64,000 nt of DNA from JAHEKD01 sp965204695 (GTDB taxonomy: Bacteria > Pseudomonadota > Gammaproteobacteria > Arenicellales > JAHEKD01), in assembly GCA_965204695.1 (NCBI GenBank), contig OZ242007.1:3968001-4032000 (forward strand), given 5' to 3'. This document shows positions 8,137 through 18,316 of this stretch, one piece after another. The translations under genes were made by a program, and so were the position numbers. Each line of letters starts with the position of its first letter. Position 1 is the first letter of the stretch. Under the pieces are notes generated by a model. It saw nothing but the letters and a program-made list of their open reading frames with translations. It searched no databases and had not been told where the DNA came from.

Positions 8137-9779
8137 TTCCGTTTGCAACACAGCGCGGAGCAGGGCAGGATTTAGCAACACATTTACTCAATGCACATGA
8201 TAATGAGTGCGTTGAAATCGCCGAACTACGTGGATCAATTGCCGATGATTTACATGGTGCTTTTTCTGAATGGGAAGCACAGGCCCACGCACTTACCAAA
8301 TGTAAGAATTATCTTTATAGTCTGTCTGTAAATCCAGACCCGGAGCAGGGGCCTCTAACACGCGATCAATATACAGATTTTATAGACCGTACAGAAAAGC
8401 AGCTTGGTTTATCTGGACAACCGCGTGCGGTCATATTTCATGAAAAATATGGACGTGAACATTGTCACGTTGTCTGGTCACGCATCGACACTGAAAATGA
8501 AAAAGCCATCCATTTGGCCTTTGATAAGGAAAAACTGATGATGGTGACACGAGAGTTTGCTCGTGACTATGATCTTAACCTGCCAGATGGATATAACCGG
8601 GATAAAAAGGACAGACAAAAATCAAAACAGCTATCCCTTTATGAAATGCACCAGCAACGCACTACGGGACACACCAAGCAAGAACGTGTGGCTGAAGTCA
8701 CCGAAGCGTGGAAACAAAGTGACAGTCCCAAGGCCTTTATGCAGGCACTTGCTGAACGGGGTTATATCCTCGCCACCGGTAAACGACCCTATGTTCTGGT
8801 CGATTTTTACGGCGAAATGAATTCGCTGCCTAAACTCATCAATGATAAATCAGTAAGAACCAAAGACATAAAAGCATTCTTAGGTAAGGATTATCCAGCA
8901 GAGTCATTGCCGAGTATTGAAGAAGCAAAAGAGTATGCTGCCACCCATCGCAAACAGATTGAACAACATCTTAAAAATGAGCACACGGAGGATGCTAAAA
9001 AGGAACTGTTATCTAAGCAAAAGCAGCGCCGTAAATCTCTTGAGTGGCATCAATTTGTGCTAAAGCAGAAACATCATAAACAACGGCTCAAATTAGCATA
9101 TCAGCAGAAAAGAGAACGTCTTGATTTAAGGCAGGACTATCTGAAAGAAAGGCAAACTATTCGCCTTGAACGATTTAAAAATAAACCGCGTGGTTTAGCA
9201 GCATTTCTCGGACAAATCAGCGGTGTAAACGCTATACGTCACCAGTTGCACAAGTGGCAGGATCGTAAGCGTGAAAGGATTTTTAAACAAGCTTGGCAAA
9301 AACTTCGGCAAAACCACAAACAACAGCAAGAACATCTGGCACAGCAACATGAACTACGCACATTAAACATTGAGCGTAAGCTGCGTGCAATTACAGCCAT
9401 CGAGAAACGGGAATTAAGTTCATTAGCACAATCCTTAAAACGTGACGCACGAATTGCCGCGCGTTCTCATAAGAGCCGTATCCCGGCGCTTATGACGGGT
9501 CAGCATAAATCAGGCGAAAATTCTAAAAGTCTGGATTCAACAGACATTGAAAGAAGAACTTTAGAGGAGAGTATGGAGGAAGAATTTGGACGCGCTGCCT
9601 TCGGGAAAACAAGGCGTAAGCAAATTGATCTGGAAGGGGAGTTTAACCGCGTCGCCGACAAGCAAACAGAAGGTGAAAGCAAAGGCTCATCTGATGGGGC
9701 CAAGCCTAAGTCGGAGGAGAAAATACGTCGGTATGCGCGTAAACGTAGACGTGACAGGAATCATGATAAAGAACGCTAA
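8133..9779 (+). CDS. MOBP-type relaxase (mobilization nuclease)
   Basis: 548 residues. The relaxase domain fills about 1-190, with the histidine motif around 103-112 (HEKYGREHCH: His103, His110, His112) that binds the metal; Tyr60 or Tyr62 in the KCKNYLYSLSVNP segment is a candidate nucleophile region. The family cuts one strand at oriT, stays bound to its 5' end and is pumped into the recipient through the coupling protein. The C-terminal 300 residues are basic, helical and Gln-rich, with no primase or helicase motif. The N-terminus (TQRGAGQDLATHLLN) fits the family. It is co-translated with the MobC-like gene. Confidence 0.9.
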   Translation: MIPFATQRGAGQDLATHLLNAHDNECVEIAELRGSIADDLHGAFSEWEAQAHALTKCKNYLYSLSVNPDPEQGPLTRDQYTDFIDRTEKQLGLSGQPRAVIFHEKYGREHCHVVWSRIDTENEKAIHLAFDKEKLMMVTREFARDYDLNLPDGYNRDKKDRQKSKQLSLYEMHQQRTTGHTKQERVAEVTEAWKQSDSPKAFMQALAERGYILATGKRPYVLVDFYGEMNSLPKLINDKSVRTKDIKAFLGKDYPAESLPSIEEAKEYAATHRKQIEQHLKNEHTEDAKKELLSKQKQRRKSLEWHQFVLKQKHHKQRLKLAYQQKRERLDLRQDYLKERQTIRLERFKNKPRGLAAFLGQISGVNAIRHQLHKWQDRKRERIFKQAWQKLRQNHKQQQEHLAQQHELRTLNIERKLRAITAIEKRELSSLAQSLKRDARIAARSHKSRIPALMTGQHKSGENSKSLDSTDIERRTLEESMEEEFGRAAFGKTRRKQIDLEGEFNRVADKQTEGESKGSSDGAKPKSEEKIRRYARKRRRDRNHDKER

Positions 9780-9844
9780 GAGAAATTGTTAGTGTAAAAT
9801 CATAATAGATTATGTTTTCCTATAAACAGAAAATCTGATTAGTG

Positions 9845-10183
9845 ATGAATATTCTATTTGTATGTACGGTAAATCAGTTACGTAGCCCAACTGCAGAGAG
9901 CCTGTTTTCAAATCATCCTGGACTCAATGTGAAGTCGGCAGGAACCGACCCTGACTGTCCTTGTCCATTATCTCCAGAGCTTGTTTCCTGGGCAGACTGG
10001 ATATTTGTGATGGAAAATCGTCATCGTGAAAAAATCAGGAAAAAATACAAGAAAAGACCGAGTGATAGACAAATTATAAATCTGAATATTCCTGATGAAT
10101 ATGAACGTGACCAGCCTGAGTTAATCGCTTTACTTGAAGAAAGAGTGCGACCACGATTAGAAAATATTCTTACCTCATCTTAA
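9845..10183 (+). CDS. low-molecular-weight protein-tyrosine-phosphatase-like protein
   Basis: 112 residues from the ATG at 9845 (an in-frame GTG one codon earlier is an alternative). The N-terminus has the phosphatase P-loop CX5R (CTVNQLR) followed by SPTAE, and SAGTDPD matches the next conserved segment of LMW-PTPases. The protein is shorter than the usual 140-160 residues and lacks the classical DPY general-acid segment, having WADWIFVMENRHREKI and NLNIPDEYERD instead. It belongs to a short PTP-like branch often seen in bacteria near mobile DNA. Its gene follows the relaxase by 65 bp but has a different, AT-rich composition, so it may be cargo. Confidence 0.8.
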   Translation: MNILFVCTVNQLRSPTAESLFSNHPGLNVKSAGTDPDCPCPLSPELVSWADWIFVMENRHREKIRKKYKKRPSDRQIINLNIPDEYERDQPELIALLEERVRPRLENILTSS

Positions 10184-10573
10184 ATTAGAGAAGTCTGGAT
10201 TGGATTAGTTGGGTTATACTAAAGAGGTTCAGATGAAATCTAACAATGGCTATAAAATACTCATTTGAGGCATTCGTTAAGTTGTCTTTGTTTTCACGAA
10301 CCACCCTAAAGCGGACAAATAGATAATCCAAATCAGTCATCTTATTTCTTAAATGGATCATCAATTCTCCGATCCGTTTTTGTTAAAATTGAATTTCATT
10401 GTTGATGTGGGCTAATCTATTGTCTGTTATTGATGGAACATATGTGATGCAATACGACCGCCTTTGTTGCACCGTATACATATTTATGGCTGATATTGTA
10501 GGAAAATCCTTTCAATTTTTGTGAGCTATTTCTTGTTATAAAGTTATGAACAAACAACAAAAAAAGATATGTC
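10184..10573. other. AT-rich intergenic region upstream of TIR-WD40 gene
   Basis: About 390 bp without a credible gene. It probably holds the promoter of the TIR-WD40 gene. A weak GGATC/GATCC hairpin followed by T-rich sequence lies near 10353-10385. Nothing else is recognised. Confidence 0.3.
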
Positions 10574-13333
10574 ATGACTGATATATTTGTCTCATACGCA
10601 CGTGAAGATAAAAATTTTGTCCACGATTTACATGATGCAATTGAAGAACACGATCGAGAGGTTTGGGTTGATTGGCAAGATATTCCTCCAACCGCGGAGT
10701 GGTTCGAGGAGATCAAGTCAGCTATTGATTCTTCTGACACGTTCGTATTCATAATTACTCCCGACTCTCTATCCTCACAAATATGTCGCGGTGAGCTGTT
10801 GTATGCAGTTGAGCAACATAAGCGATTGTTGCCGGTGCTGCGAAGGGAAGTCTATGCTCAGGATATTCCTACTAGCATTGCAAAAATCAATTGGGTGTTC
10901 TTTCGTCAAAATGATGATTTTGCTACATCAATGGTAAAATTGATCGATGCAATCGAGACAGACCTCGATCTTGTCCGCACTCATACTCGATTACTTGTTC
11001 GTGCTAAGGAGTGGGCAATCCAGGACCGTGACAAGAGTCTCTTGCTGAGAGGGCTCGATTTACAAGGTGCTGAAAGATGGCTTGAACATGCTCGAGAGCA
11101 GGCTCCGACCCCGACGTTGCTGCACTCCCAGTACATTTCCGCCTCTCGGAAAGCTGCAACAAAACGTCAACATAAAACACTTATTGCAACGGCTCTTAGC
11201 CTCATAATCGCAATAACATTAGCCGCTGTAGCCTATTACCAACGCAATATTGCCGAAGATCAGAGGCAGATTGCACTAGCTCGACAGCTGGCGGCGCAAG
11301 CTGTCAGCCTTTCAGACCAGAAACCTGATTTGGCACTGCTATTAAGTCTTGAGGCGAATCGTATCATTGACACGGCAGAGGTGAGAGGTAGTCTGTTCAG
11401 TATTTTACAAGCCAACCAGCACATAATTACTGCTGTCAGGGACGATATTTACTGGACGCGTGTTGCATTTAGCTCCGATAATCAAACTGTGGCATATTCA
11501 GGTCATGATAACAATGTGACTCTATTTGATACTCTTACCGGTCAAGCTTCCATTCTCTCTAAGCACAACAAGAGTGTCTATAGCGTCACCTTTAACCCGG
11601 ACGGGAAAAAATTAGCATCTGGTAGTTACGATGGAACTGTAATTTTGTGGGATGTTGATAAGCGTCAAGCGATCGGCGAACCTCTTGGAAATCATGATAA
11701 AACAGTTTGGAGTGTGGCTTTCAGCCCGGATGGCAATCTCTTGGCCGCAGGTTCAGAGGATAATATTAACCTTTATGACGTAAATACTCACAGGCTTATA
11801 GGTCAGCTTCCGTCTAGTCGCCACAGGCGTATCATGAGTCTTGTGTTCAGTCCGGATGGTCAAATGCTTATTTCGGGAAGTTGTGAGCAAAACGTGTGCG
11901 AAAGCGGTGAAATTCGTGTATGGGATGTCAATTCTCGCAGTCTACAGCATCCTCCTATTTTTGCCCACAATGAGGAAATTTGGGATCTTGCTATTAGCCC
12001 TGATGGAAAAACTATGGTATCCGCTAGCTATGATAGCAGTATTATATTCTGGGATTTGGAAACGCTTGTACCACTTGGACCGCCTATTTTTGCGCGCGGT
12101 GGTGGAGGGCTTGTGTTTAGTCCTGATGGTAAGCTCCTGCTTTCGGGAGGTGGTAATAATATAAGCTTATGGGACGTTTCAAGTCGAACATTGCTGAGTT
12201 CGAGACTTCAACACAATGCGGTAAAAGATGTTGCTATTAGTTCAGATGGCGAAACAGTGGTTTCTGTCGGTAAAGGCATGATAATTTTTTGGGATATCTC
12301 GGCGAATGATTCAGCTATTCGAACACTAAGCGGCCACAAAGCATCAGTAACTGGCCTCGCTTTTACACCAGAAGGCAAGAACCTAATATCAAGTAGTCTT
12401 GATGGACAAATTATATTTTGGAATATGAGAACTGGTGAGCCAACAGGCAATGAACTGACGAGTGAAAAAGGTCTTCTTAGCATGGAGTTAAGTGCGGACG
12501 GTCGTAGATTGGCGACAACGGGTAGAAGGGCCCCAGTTCTGTGGGATGTTACGACAGGAACGCCTTTGGATCCGCCCTTAGACGGTAGGGGACGCCCAGA
12601 GTCTCTTAGGATTGCTTTCAGTCCCGATTCTAAAATCCTAGCTTCAGGTGGAAAGTGGAATCGAATTGCTTTGTGGAATCTTCGCACAAGTAGGCAACTG
12701 AAATCTTTCTATCTCGACTGCTGCGTTTGGTCTTTAACATTTAGCCCGGATGGCAGAACCCTTATTTCCGGTGGCGATAATGGAATTGTGCAGTGGGACC
12801 TAAATACTGGTGAACGTATCAATTTTCCTACGAATCCAAATCACCACAAATTGATTCTTAGTGTAGTAATTAGCCCCAATGGTGAACTTCTCGCCTCTGG
12901 CAGCTACGATGGCTCCATTATTCTATGGGATGCAAAGACACTTATGCCCGTCGGTCCGCCTATCGATGACTACCTCGATAACGTATGGGCGTTGGCATTT
13001 AGCCCTGACGGGAATATTCTGATTGCTGGAGGAAGTGACGGAGCAATACTCATGTGGGATGTTCCAGCGAGTCAACTTTTCCTACCATTACAACGACTTC
13101 ATACCGACCGGATAAATAGTCTTAGCTTTAGTCCAGATGGTAAATACGTTGCCTCTGGAGGCGATGATCAACGAATCCGTCTATGGAGTGTTGACTCTAA
13201 ATTCTGGCGAAGTCAAGCTTGCAAAATTTCCAATCGAAACCTCTCAAAAGAGGAGTGGCAACAATACATAGGAGACAAGAAATACGAATTAACATGCCCT
13301 GATCTCGCACCATTAGTGCATCGGTCGAATTAA
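10574..13333 (+). CDS. TIR domain - membrane helix - WD40 repeat protein
   Basis: 919 residues. Residues 1-125 form a TIR domain (starts DIFVSYAREDKNFVHDLHDA; DSSDTFVFIITPDSLSS; Glu74 in CRGELL sits where TIR NADases keep their catalytic glutamate). One membrane helix spans about 202-222 (LIATALSLIIAITLAAVAYY). From about 285 to 890 there are 12-14 WD40 repeats (recurring FSPDG...LASG...LWD) that would fold into one or two beta-propellers. The TIR lies on one side of the membrane and the propeller on the other. By analogy with TIR effectors, it may cleave NAD or signal when the propeller binds a ligand; for this protein that is inference. It stands alone between two large gaps in the island, consistent with cargo. 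Confidence 0.85.
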   Translation: MTDIFVSYAREDKNFVHDLHDAIEEHDREVWVDWQDIPPTAEWFEEIKSAIDSSDTFVFIITPDSLSSQICRGELLYAVEQHKRLLPVLRREVYAQDIPTSIAKINWVFFRQNDDFATSMVKLIDAIETDLDLVRTHTRLLVRAKEWAIQDRDKSLLLRGLDLQGAERWLEHAREQAPTPTLLHSQYISASRKAATKRQHKTLIATALSLIIAITLAAVAYYQRNIAEDQRQIALARQLAAQAVSLSDQKPDLALLLSLEANRIIDTAEVRGSLFSILQANQHIITAVRDDIYWTRVAFSSDNQTVAYSGHDNNVTLFDTLTGQASILSKHNKSVYSVTFNPDGKKLASGSYDGTVILWDVDKRQAIGEPLGNHDKTVWSVAFSPDGNLLAAGSEDNINLYDVNTHRLIGQLPSSRHRRIMSLVFSPDGQMLISGSCEQNVCESGEIRVWDVNSRSLQHPPIFAHNEEIWDLAISPDGKTMVSASYDSSIIFWDLETLVPLGPPIFARGGGGLVFSPDGKLLLSGGGNNISLWDVSSRTLLSSRLQHNAVKDVAISSDGETVVSVGKGMIIFWDISANDSAIRTLSGHKASVTGLAFTPEGKNLISSSLDGQIIFWNMRTGEPTGNELTSEKGLLSMELSADGRRLATTGRRAPVLWDVTTGTPLDPPLDGRGRPESLRIAFSPDSKILASGGKWNRIALWNLRTSRQLKSFYLDCCVWSLTFSPDGRTLISGGDNGIVQWDLNTGERINFPTNPNHHKLILSVVISPNGELLASGSYDGSIILWDAKTLMPVGPPIDDYLDNVWALAFSPDGNILIAGGSDGAILMWDVPASQLFLPLQRLHTDRINSLSFSPDGKYVASGGDDQRIRLWSVDSKFWRSQACKISNRNLSKEEWQQYIGDKKYELTCPDLAPLVHRSN

Positions 13334-14216
13334 TTTAAAGGATTACATTAGCGTGGTATGGAATATCGCTCTTATCAAACATGTTGTTGAAACTGAGTCG
13401 ACGGTGCTCTTCTTATTCTTTTAAATTTATCCATAATAATTCTTTAAGTTTATAAATGTTCTCTTACAGTAATATGCCAATAACATAGGTATGAGTATAT
13501 TTTTGATTTATTTGATTAAACACGTTAAATACCAAAATGTCCTTCGACCAGACCCATCTCTCCCCATAACCCCTGACCGTTCGTGAAGATCGACATCTCC
13601 CCCTTCTTGACCATCAGTATCATCTCAAACCCCTGATCGTCGCATATGCCGTATTATTCAATACCAGATCGGCCAATACATGCTTGAGCTAATTGCTTTT
13701 TTTCTTTAGATCCCTGACACTAGTTGAAGTGGCTTCACGTTTTGGATTGTCTGATAACCCTCGTTTTCCCGCATCTCAAAACTACGTGCTTTAACGGTAA
13801 TACACATCCTGATTTAAACCTCCTCGACGACATAATTCAACAATGTTATCTTAATCTCGAAATCTGTCCAACTAATTACGAATCTCTTCTCCAGCTGAAT
13901 ACTTACGACGAGTTTTACGATTAATCGCTCTAACACTTCTCGCACTTCCAGGTGTTAGCCAGTTACGTACATTTTTTGTAATGAAGGAAGTTATCGATAA
14001 TGTAGAATTGGATTATTAATTTATTCACTTTACTTATTTGTATTAATGTTCACTAATCAATGGCCGAATTTAAGAAAGTTCATCTGAGTATTTATGATTA
14101 ATAAATGGCAGAAATGGGCAAAACAAGAGTCGAATAGTTAGGAAATACGACACGTAGCGTGACCCGAAGTTTCGCTTGAATAATCAGATTGTCAGATTAA
14201 GTCGGACTCTTTCTAG
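13334..14216. other. long non-coding region with a possible gene remnant
   Basis: About 880 bp with no convincing gene. On the minus strand, 13653-13525 is open for 43 codons and reads like protein (DDQGFEMILMVKKGEMSI), ending in a normal stop, and local GC is higher than around it. I do not recognise it; it may be the tail of a decayed gene. The rest is AT-rich with no repeat or hairpin that I can support. Confidence 0.3.
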
Positions 14217-17200
14217 TTAAAGCCCTTGCAGGGATGCCCGAATTCCCCTGGCTGCTCTTTCGTAACCCATGCAAGTTGCTTTTTTGAGAATATCTGCCAA
14301 TTCTTTTGCAACACGATCAGTTTGATCGCCCTGGGCAACTTTAACCATCGTCCGGCCATAGGCCATGTAGAAATCTGCCCAGGGGAGTGGATCCTTTTTT
14401 GTGAAGTCCTCCAACATCTTTACATAGTGTTCAAGTTGATTCCACATTTTGTTATTCGAGCTGGTTAAAATTGCGAACCGAAGAAAATGAAGTACGGCTT
14501 CACCATTCATGCCATGGTTACACAGGTCCCGGCCATTTTTCAGCGCCCTGTCTCTGAGGGTAGGGTTATCTGCTACAAGTGCCAGTGCGCCCAGAGTCCA
14601 ACCTCCAATAAATGCACGGCTGGTGTCTCCCATGTCAACCGCCTGTTTAGCCAATGCCAGGGCTTGGATCGAGTCACCATCCAGGAACTTTGCCACAGCG
14701 GAAAATGACAGATAGAAGGCCTCCCATGCTTGTGATTGAAGTCGATCAGCGAGGGTGATTCCTTTTTTTGAGATTGTACTCAACAGTTTTGAATCACCCG
14801 ATTCTACAGCCAGTTCGCAAATTCCTGACAGGGCGGTCACCTCGGCCCGGAGATGGCCAGCCTTTTTTGCCGAATCAACCGCTGCGCGGGAGTTCGTCAG
14901 CGCGTCTTCGGTATTTGCCAGGAATATAAAACAGTTCGCCATTTGCGCCTGGTTAGCAACTTCGACTTTACCGAGACCGATCTCCCTGCAACGCGTCACA
15001 CAGGAATGAAATGCATCGTATGCACGCTTCATATGACCCCGTGCGCACTCTGCATCTGCCAGTCCGCCAAGGGCGCGCGCTTCATGCTCGACTAAATCGT
15101 CTTTCAATGCGTATTTCAGTGCCAGATCATGTTCCTTATGACATCCTTCGATGTTCCCAGTGGTGTAATAAAGATTACCGCGTAAATGATGAATCTCTGA
15201 CAGCCTCCTCATTGAATTGTGCTGTAACGCTACTGGTTGAGCTTTTTCAAGAAGTTCAATTGCCTCAAGGAATTCGTCTGTAATTCGTTTGCAGGCGGAT
15301 AATCCCATCCAGGCATCGCATCGTTGCAGGTCGTCGGCAGCCTCGCCGAGAGCTTCAGAATAAGCCGCTACAGACGCCTCAACATCATTGAGATCGATTA
15401 ATATTTCACCTTTCAAACAATTCAACTGATGACGAATAACCCCTGGGGACGTCAAGGCTAATCCTTGGTCCGTTAACTCTAATGCTCGTAGAAAACGATA
15501 CTGTCGCACTTGTTCTTGTGCCGCAGAAAAGTAGGCATCCGCTGCTCCAATATGTCCTGCCCTTGCCAAGTGCTCCGCGTAAAGAACCGAGTCTCTGCCT
15601 TTGAACCAATCAGCACAAACATTGTGCAAAGCTTGTTTCCGTGCCCGGATCAGAGAGTCGTAAACGCCTTCTTGAATGAGTGCATGTGCAAATAGGAAGC
15701 AATCTCCCTCGACACGCACTAAATCGTGTTCGACAAGTACGGCACAATCAAAATCATCCACTCCAAGAAGGTGGTTCAGTAGATCAGGATGGAATCGTTG
15801 ACCAATAACAGAAGCAGCTTGCAACGCTTCCTTTGCCTTTTGTTTTAATCTGTCAAGTCGGGCGAGAATGAGGCTATGAATAGAGTCCGGCATATTATCG
15901 GTTGCACCCTCGAGTGCATTACAAAGTAGTTGCTCGAGGAATAGTGGGTTACCACCCGCCCGTATAAGACAATTATTAGCCAATGGATCTCCTGTGTCGA
16001 TGAACTCACTGATAAGATTGACAGATTCATGATTTCTTAGCGGGCCCAGGTCGACAGACGTAAATGGACTGCCTGCGATGCTGCTGCGCCATTTCTGATT
16101 GATCTGATCACCATCTATTCGTGAGGTCAAGATAAGCAGTGCGGAACACTCTGCAACTGTCTTCGCGAGTTTGGTCAGATGTGCGAGTGTGACCTGGCCG
16201 GCCCAATGGACATCCTCGATTATGATTAAAGTAGTCCGGTAAATGCTTGCGGTAGCCACGAGACTGGAAACTACTGTCTGTTTACCGTTATCTCGAGCAT
16301 TGTTTTCCATCGCATCGTATAGCGCCTTTTCCTCTATGGTATGAGGCAGGTCCAGGAGATCTTTCACGAACACCATCTGGTCACTCGATAACCGTCCATC
16401 TAAAAGAGCTGCCTGCGCAACGGCAAGCCTGTTTTTCTTTCCGCTGCCGGGTGTGATGCTTAATAATGCCCGCACTAGAGAACGAATCGCATCCTGCCCT
16501 TTCCCGACTCCGTGTGGTAGAACAAGTCCACGGTGGACGGATAGGCCTTTCTGGGTTGCAATAGCAGCGAACTCGCTAGCAAGACGAGTCTTGCCAATCC
16601 CGGGCTCACCCCGCACATAAATTGTTTGACCGAAACCTTGTTCGATACACGATTCCAATATCCCCCTGAACTGATTGAGCTCCGAACGGCGCCCGACAAA
16701 CTGGTTTCGTCTATCGAAGCCAATCACCTCAGCCAATCTGACTGACCGTAACTTAAAAACCGGTACTGGTTTCGTTACACCTTTTACCCGGATTGGCTCC
16801 AACGCTTCAGTGTAGATCCCTTCACCCGCTAGCGCCCGGGTCGTGTTGGTCATATACACTGTGCCCGGAGACGCCGATTCCTCCATACGCTTAGCGACAT
16901 TGATCATTGGTCCCGAGGCGTCGAATTCTGTTCTTTCACCGTCGCCTACCTTCAGCACAACTACCTTTTCGGAATGAAGCCCGACGCGAATTTGTACGCC
17001 CAAATCACGTATTGTTTGTTGTATTTCAATTGCTGCTTCACATGCGTCCAGTGCGTGTCGTTCACTCGCCAATGGTGCACCGAACATCGCCATCACTCCG
17101 TCACCCATGAAGCGGCACACCGTTCCACTATTATTCTCCACTGCTTCGCACATCCGCTGAGTTGCATTGTAAAGCACATCATGTGCATCTTCCGCGTCGA

Positions 17201-17540
17201 GATTCTCAGTGAGCGCTGTTGAGCCTGTGATGTCGGCAAACAGAATCGTGACTGGCTTACGCTCGCTAGGTTGTCGTTCCCAAGCAGAAAGACCCGTGTC
17301 CTTGTCAGGGGTATACGTGGCCGAAGCGGATTGGAGCTCAGACAATTGCCCGACATCCGATGATAGATTTTTAATGGATTGTTGCAGTAATCGTCGGTGA
17401 CCAAGTTTCAGCCCTAGCGCCTTAAGGTCGTCCTCCGCCAATATATGGAGTGTACGAAAGTCGATCGCGTTCTCAGCGAACGCCTCGATATATTCACCTA
17501 GGCCAATCCTCTCTAACCAGTTCGCAAAGTCTTGTGACAC
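14217..17540 (-). CDS. SAM - class III nucleotide cyclase - AAA ATPase - TPR protein
   Basis: 1107 residues. Order: SAM domain (1-60, FANWLERIGLGEYIEAF); class III adenylate/guanylate cyclase domain (about 93-265) with both metal-binding aspartates (Asp103 in FADITGS, Asp147 in FMGDGVMAMFG); an ATPase module with Walker A at 311-319 (GEPGIGKTR) and a Walker B-like TLIIIEDVHWAG; then about 400 residues of TPR-type helical repeats. This multi-domain family is common in rhizobia and proteobacteria and resembles a STAND-type switch: ligand binding to the repeats would change the ATPase and so the cyclase. Product (cAMP or cGMP) cannot be told from sequence. It is a lone gene with gaps on both sides. 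Confidence 0.9.
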   Translation of the reverse strand: MSQDFANWLERIGLGEYIEAFAENAIDFRTLHILAEDDLKALGLKLGHRRLLQQSIKNLSSDVGQLSELQSASATYTPDKDTGLSAWERQPSERKPVTILFADITGSTALTENLDAEDAHDVLYNATQRMCEAVENNSGTVCRFMGDGVMAMFGAPLASERHALDACEAAIEIQQTIRDLGVQIRVGLHSEKVVVLKVGDGERTEFDASGPMINVAKRMEESASPGTVYMTNTTRALAGEGIYTEALEPIRVKGVTKPVPVFKLRSVRLAEVIGFDRRNQFVGRRSELNQFRGILESCIEQGFGQTIYVRGEPGIGKTRLASEFAAIATQKGLSVHRGLVLPHGVGKGQDAIRSLVRALLSITPGSGKKNRLAVAQAALLDGRLSSDQMVFVKDLLDLPHTIEEKALYDAMENNARDNGKQTVVSSLVATASIYRTTLIIIEDVHWAGQVTLAHLTKLAKTVAECSALLILTSRIDGDQINQKWRSSIAGSPFTSVDLGPLRNHESVNLISEFIDTGDPLANNCLIRAGGNPLFLEQLLCNALEGATDNMPDSIHSLILARLDRLKQKAKEALQAASVIGQRFHPDLLNHLLGVDDFDCAVLVEHDLVRVEGDCFLFAHALIQEGVYDSLIRARKQALHNVCADWFKGRDSVLYAEHLARAGHIGAADAYFSAAQEQVRQYRFLRALELTDQGLALTSPGVIRHQLNCLKGEILIDLNDVEASVAAYSEALGEAADDLQRCDAWMGLSACKRITDEFLEAIELLEKAQPVALQHNSMRRLSEIHHLRGNLYYTTGNIEGCHKEHDLALKYALKDDLVEHEARALGGLADAECARGHMKRAYDAFHSCVTRCREIGLGKVEVANQAQMANCFIFLANTEDALTNSRAAVDSAKKAGHLRAEVTALSGICELAVESGDSKLLSTISKKGITLADRLQSQAWEAFYLSFSAVAKFLDGDSIQALALAKQAVDMGDTSRAFIGGWTLGALALVADNPTLRDRALKNGRDLCNHGMNGEAVLHFLRFAILTSSNNKMWNQLEHYVKMLEDFTKKDPLPWADFYMAYGRTMVKVAQGDQTDRVAKELADILKKATCMGYERAARGIRASLQGL

Positions 17541-18316
17541 TGTCTGCCAATCTAGATTCCTTTAGGACAGTTTACAAGGATTCACCTTGATTGTCTGCAA
17601 AGAGCTATAGGCGGACTTTACTAAATTTAAAGTGGTACAGAAAACAGGGCTCAGGTCATAGAAATTCAAGATATATTATTCTCTACAGGTAAACGGAAAT
17701 CCGCACTGTAGAAACTTGTTAAATTGTGCGCAAAATAGACCCAGCACTTGCACAGGAATTTGACCCATAGATATTAAAAATTTTTCTTGAAATACATAAC
17801 ATTTTATATCAATCCCCGGGGAAGAAAGTACACGCAAATATCAACCGAATTGGCTCAATTTGACATGCAAATTAACAAAGTGTCTTAAAGAATTCAGAAT
17901 GACTGCTTTGAGGAATTTTTACATTAGCTGCCACAAAAGAGTAAGGTCTGAAAAGGGCAAGCTTGACTCATTGGGTAATCATGATTCGATTGAAAATACA
18001 TGAAAGGGTAAAACATACTCATCGCCGCCATTCGCAGTTTTCAATTAGTTGATTTTAGCCGATTAAAAGCGGACAAATTTCTAGTCAAATTCAATCACTA
18101 AATTTTCACTAGGAATCCTAATTCTCTCGGCTCATCTTTACCAAAATTATATATTGTTCTGAATCTTTATAATCTATTGGCAGTACGTTTTACAGGGCTT
18201 GCTCACATAGGTTATTTCTCTCAACTGATTTAGACTGCGACATTCCCGGGGCGTTTTATACTGACAGATATCAAATACTAAATATCTGATTGATTTTGAA
18301 CATTCTTGAATTCCAG
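17541..18316. other. AT-rich intergenic region with possible IS-end remnant
   Basis: About 775 bp without a gene. The stretch 17725-17770 contains TGTGCGCAAAATAGACCC and then AATTTGACCCATAG. This resembles, from memory, the repeated TTTGACCCA-type ends of some IS21-family elements, so a decayed IS end is possible. No matching partner end is seen nearby. The remainder should hold the promoter of the leftward cyclase gene. Confidence 0.3.

Noticed and set aside
13724..13924. 66-codon rightward frame in the gap after the TIR-WD40 gene
   Set aside because: No ribosome binding site and no protein-like pattern; the region looks non-coding.
10308..18078. The 13-base string AAAGCGGACAAAT occurs at both 10308-10320 and 18066-18078
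   Set aside because: The flanking sequence is unrelated and the two sites are 7.7 kb apart; a chance match in AT-rich DNA is likely.
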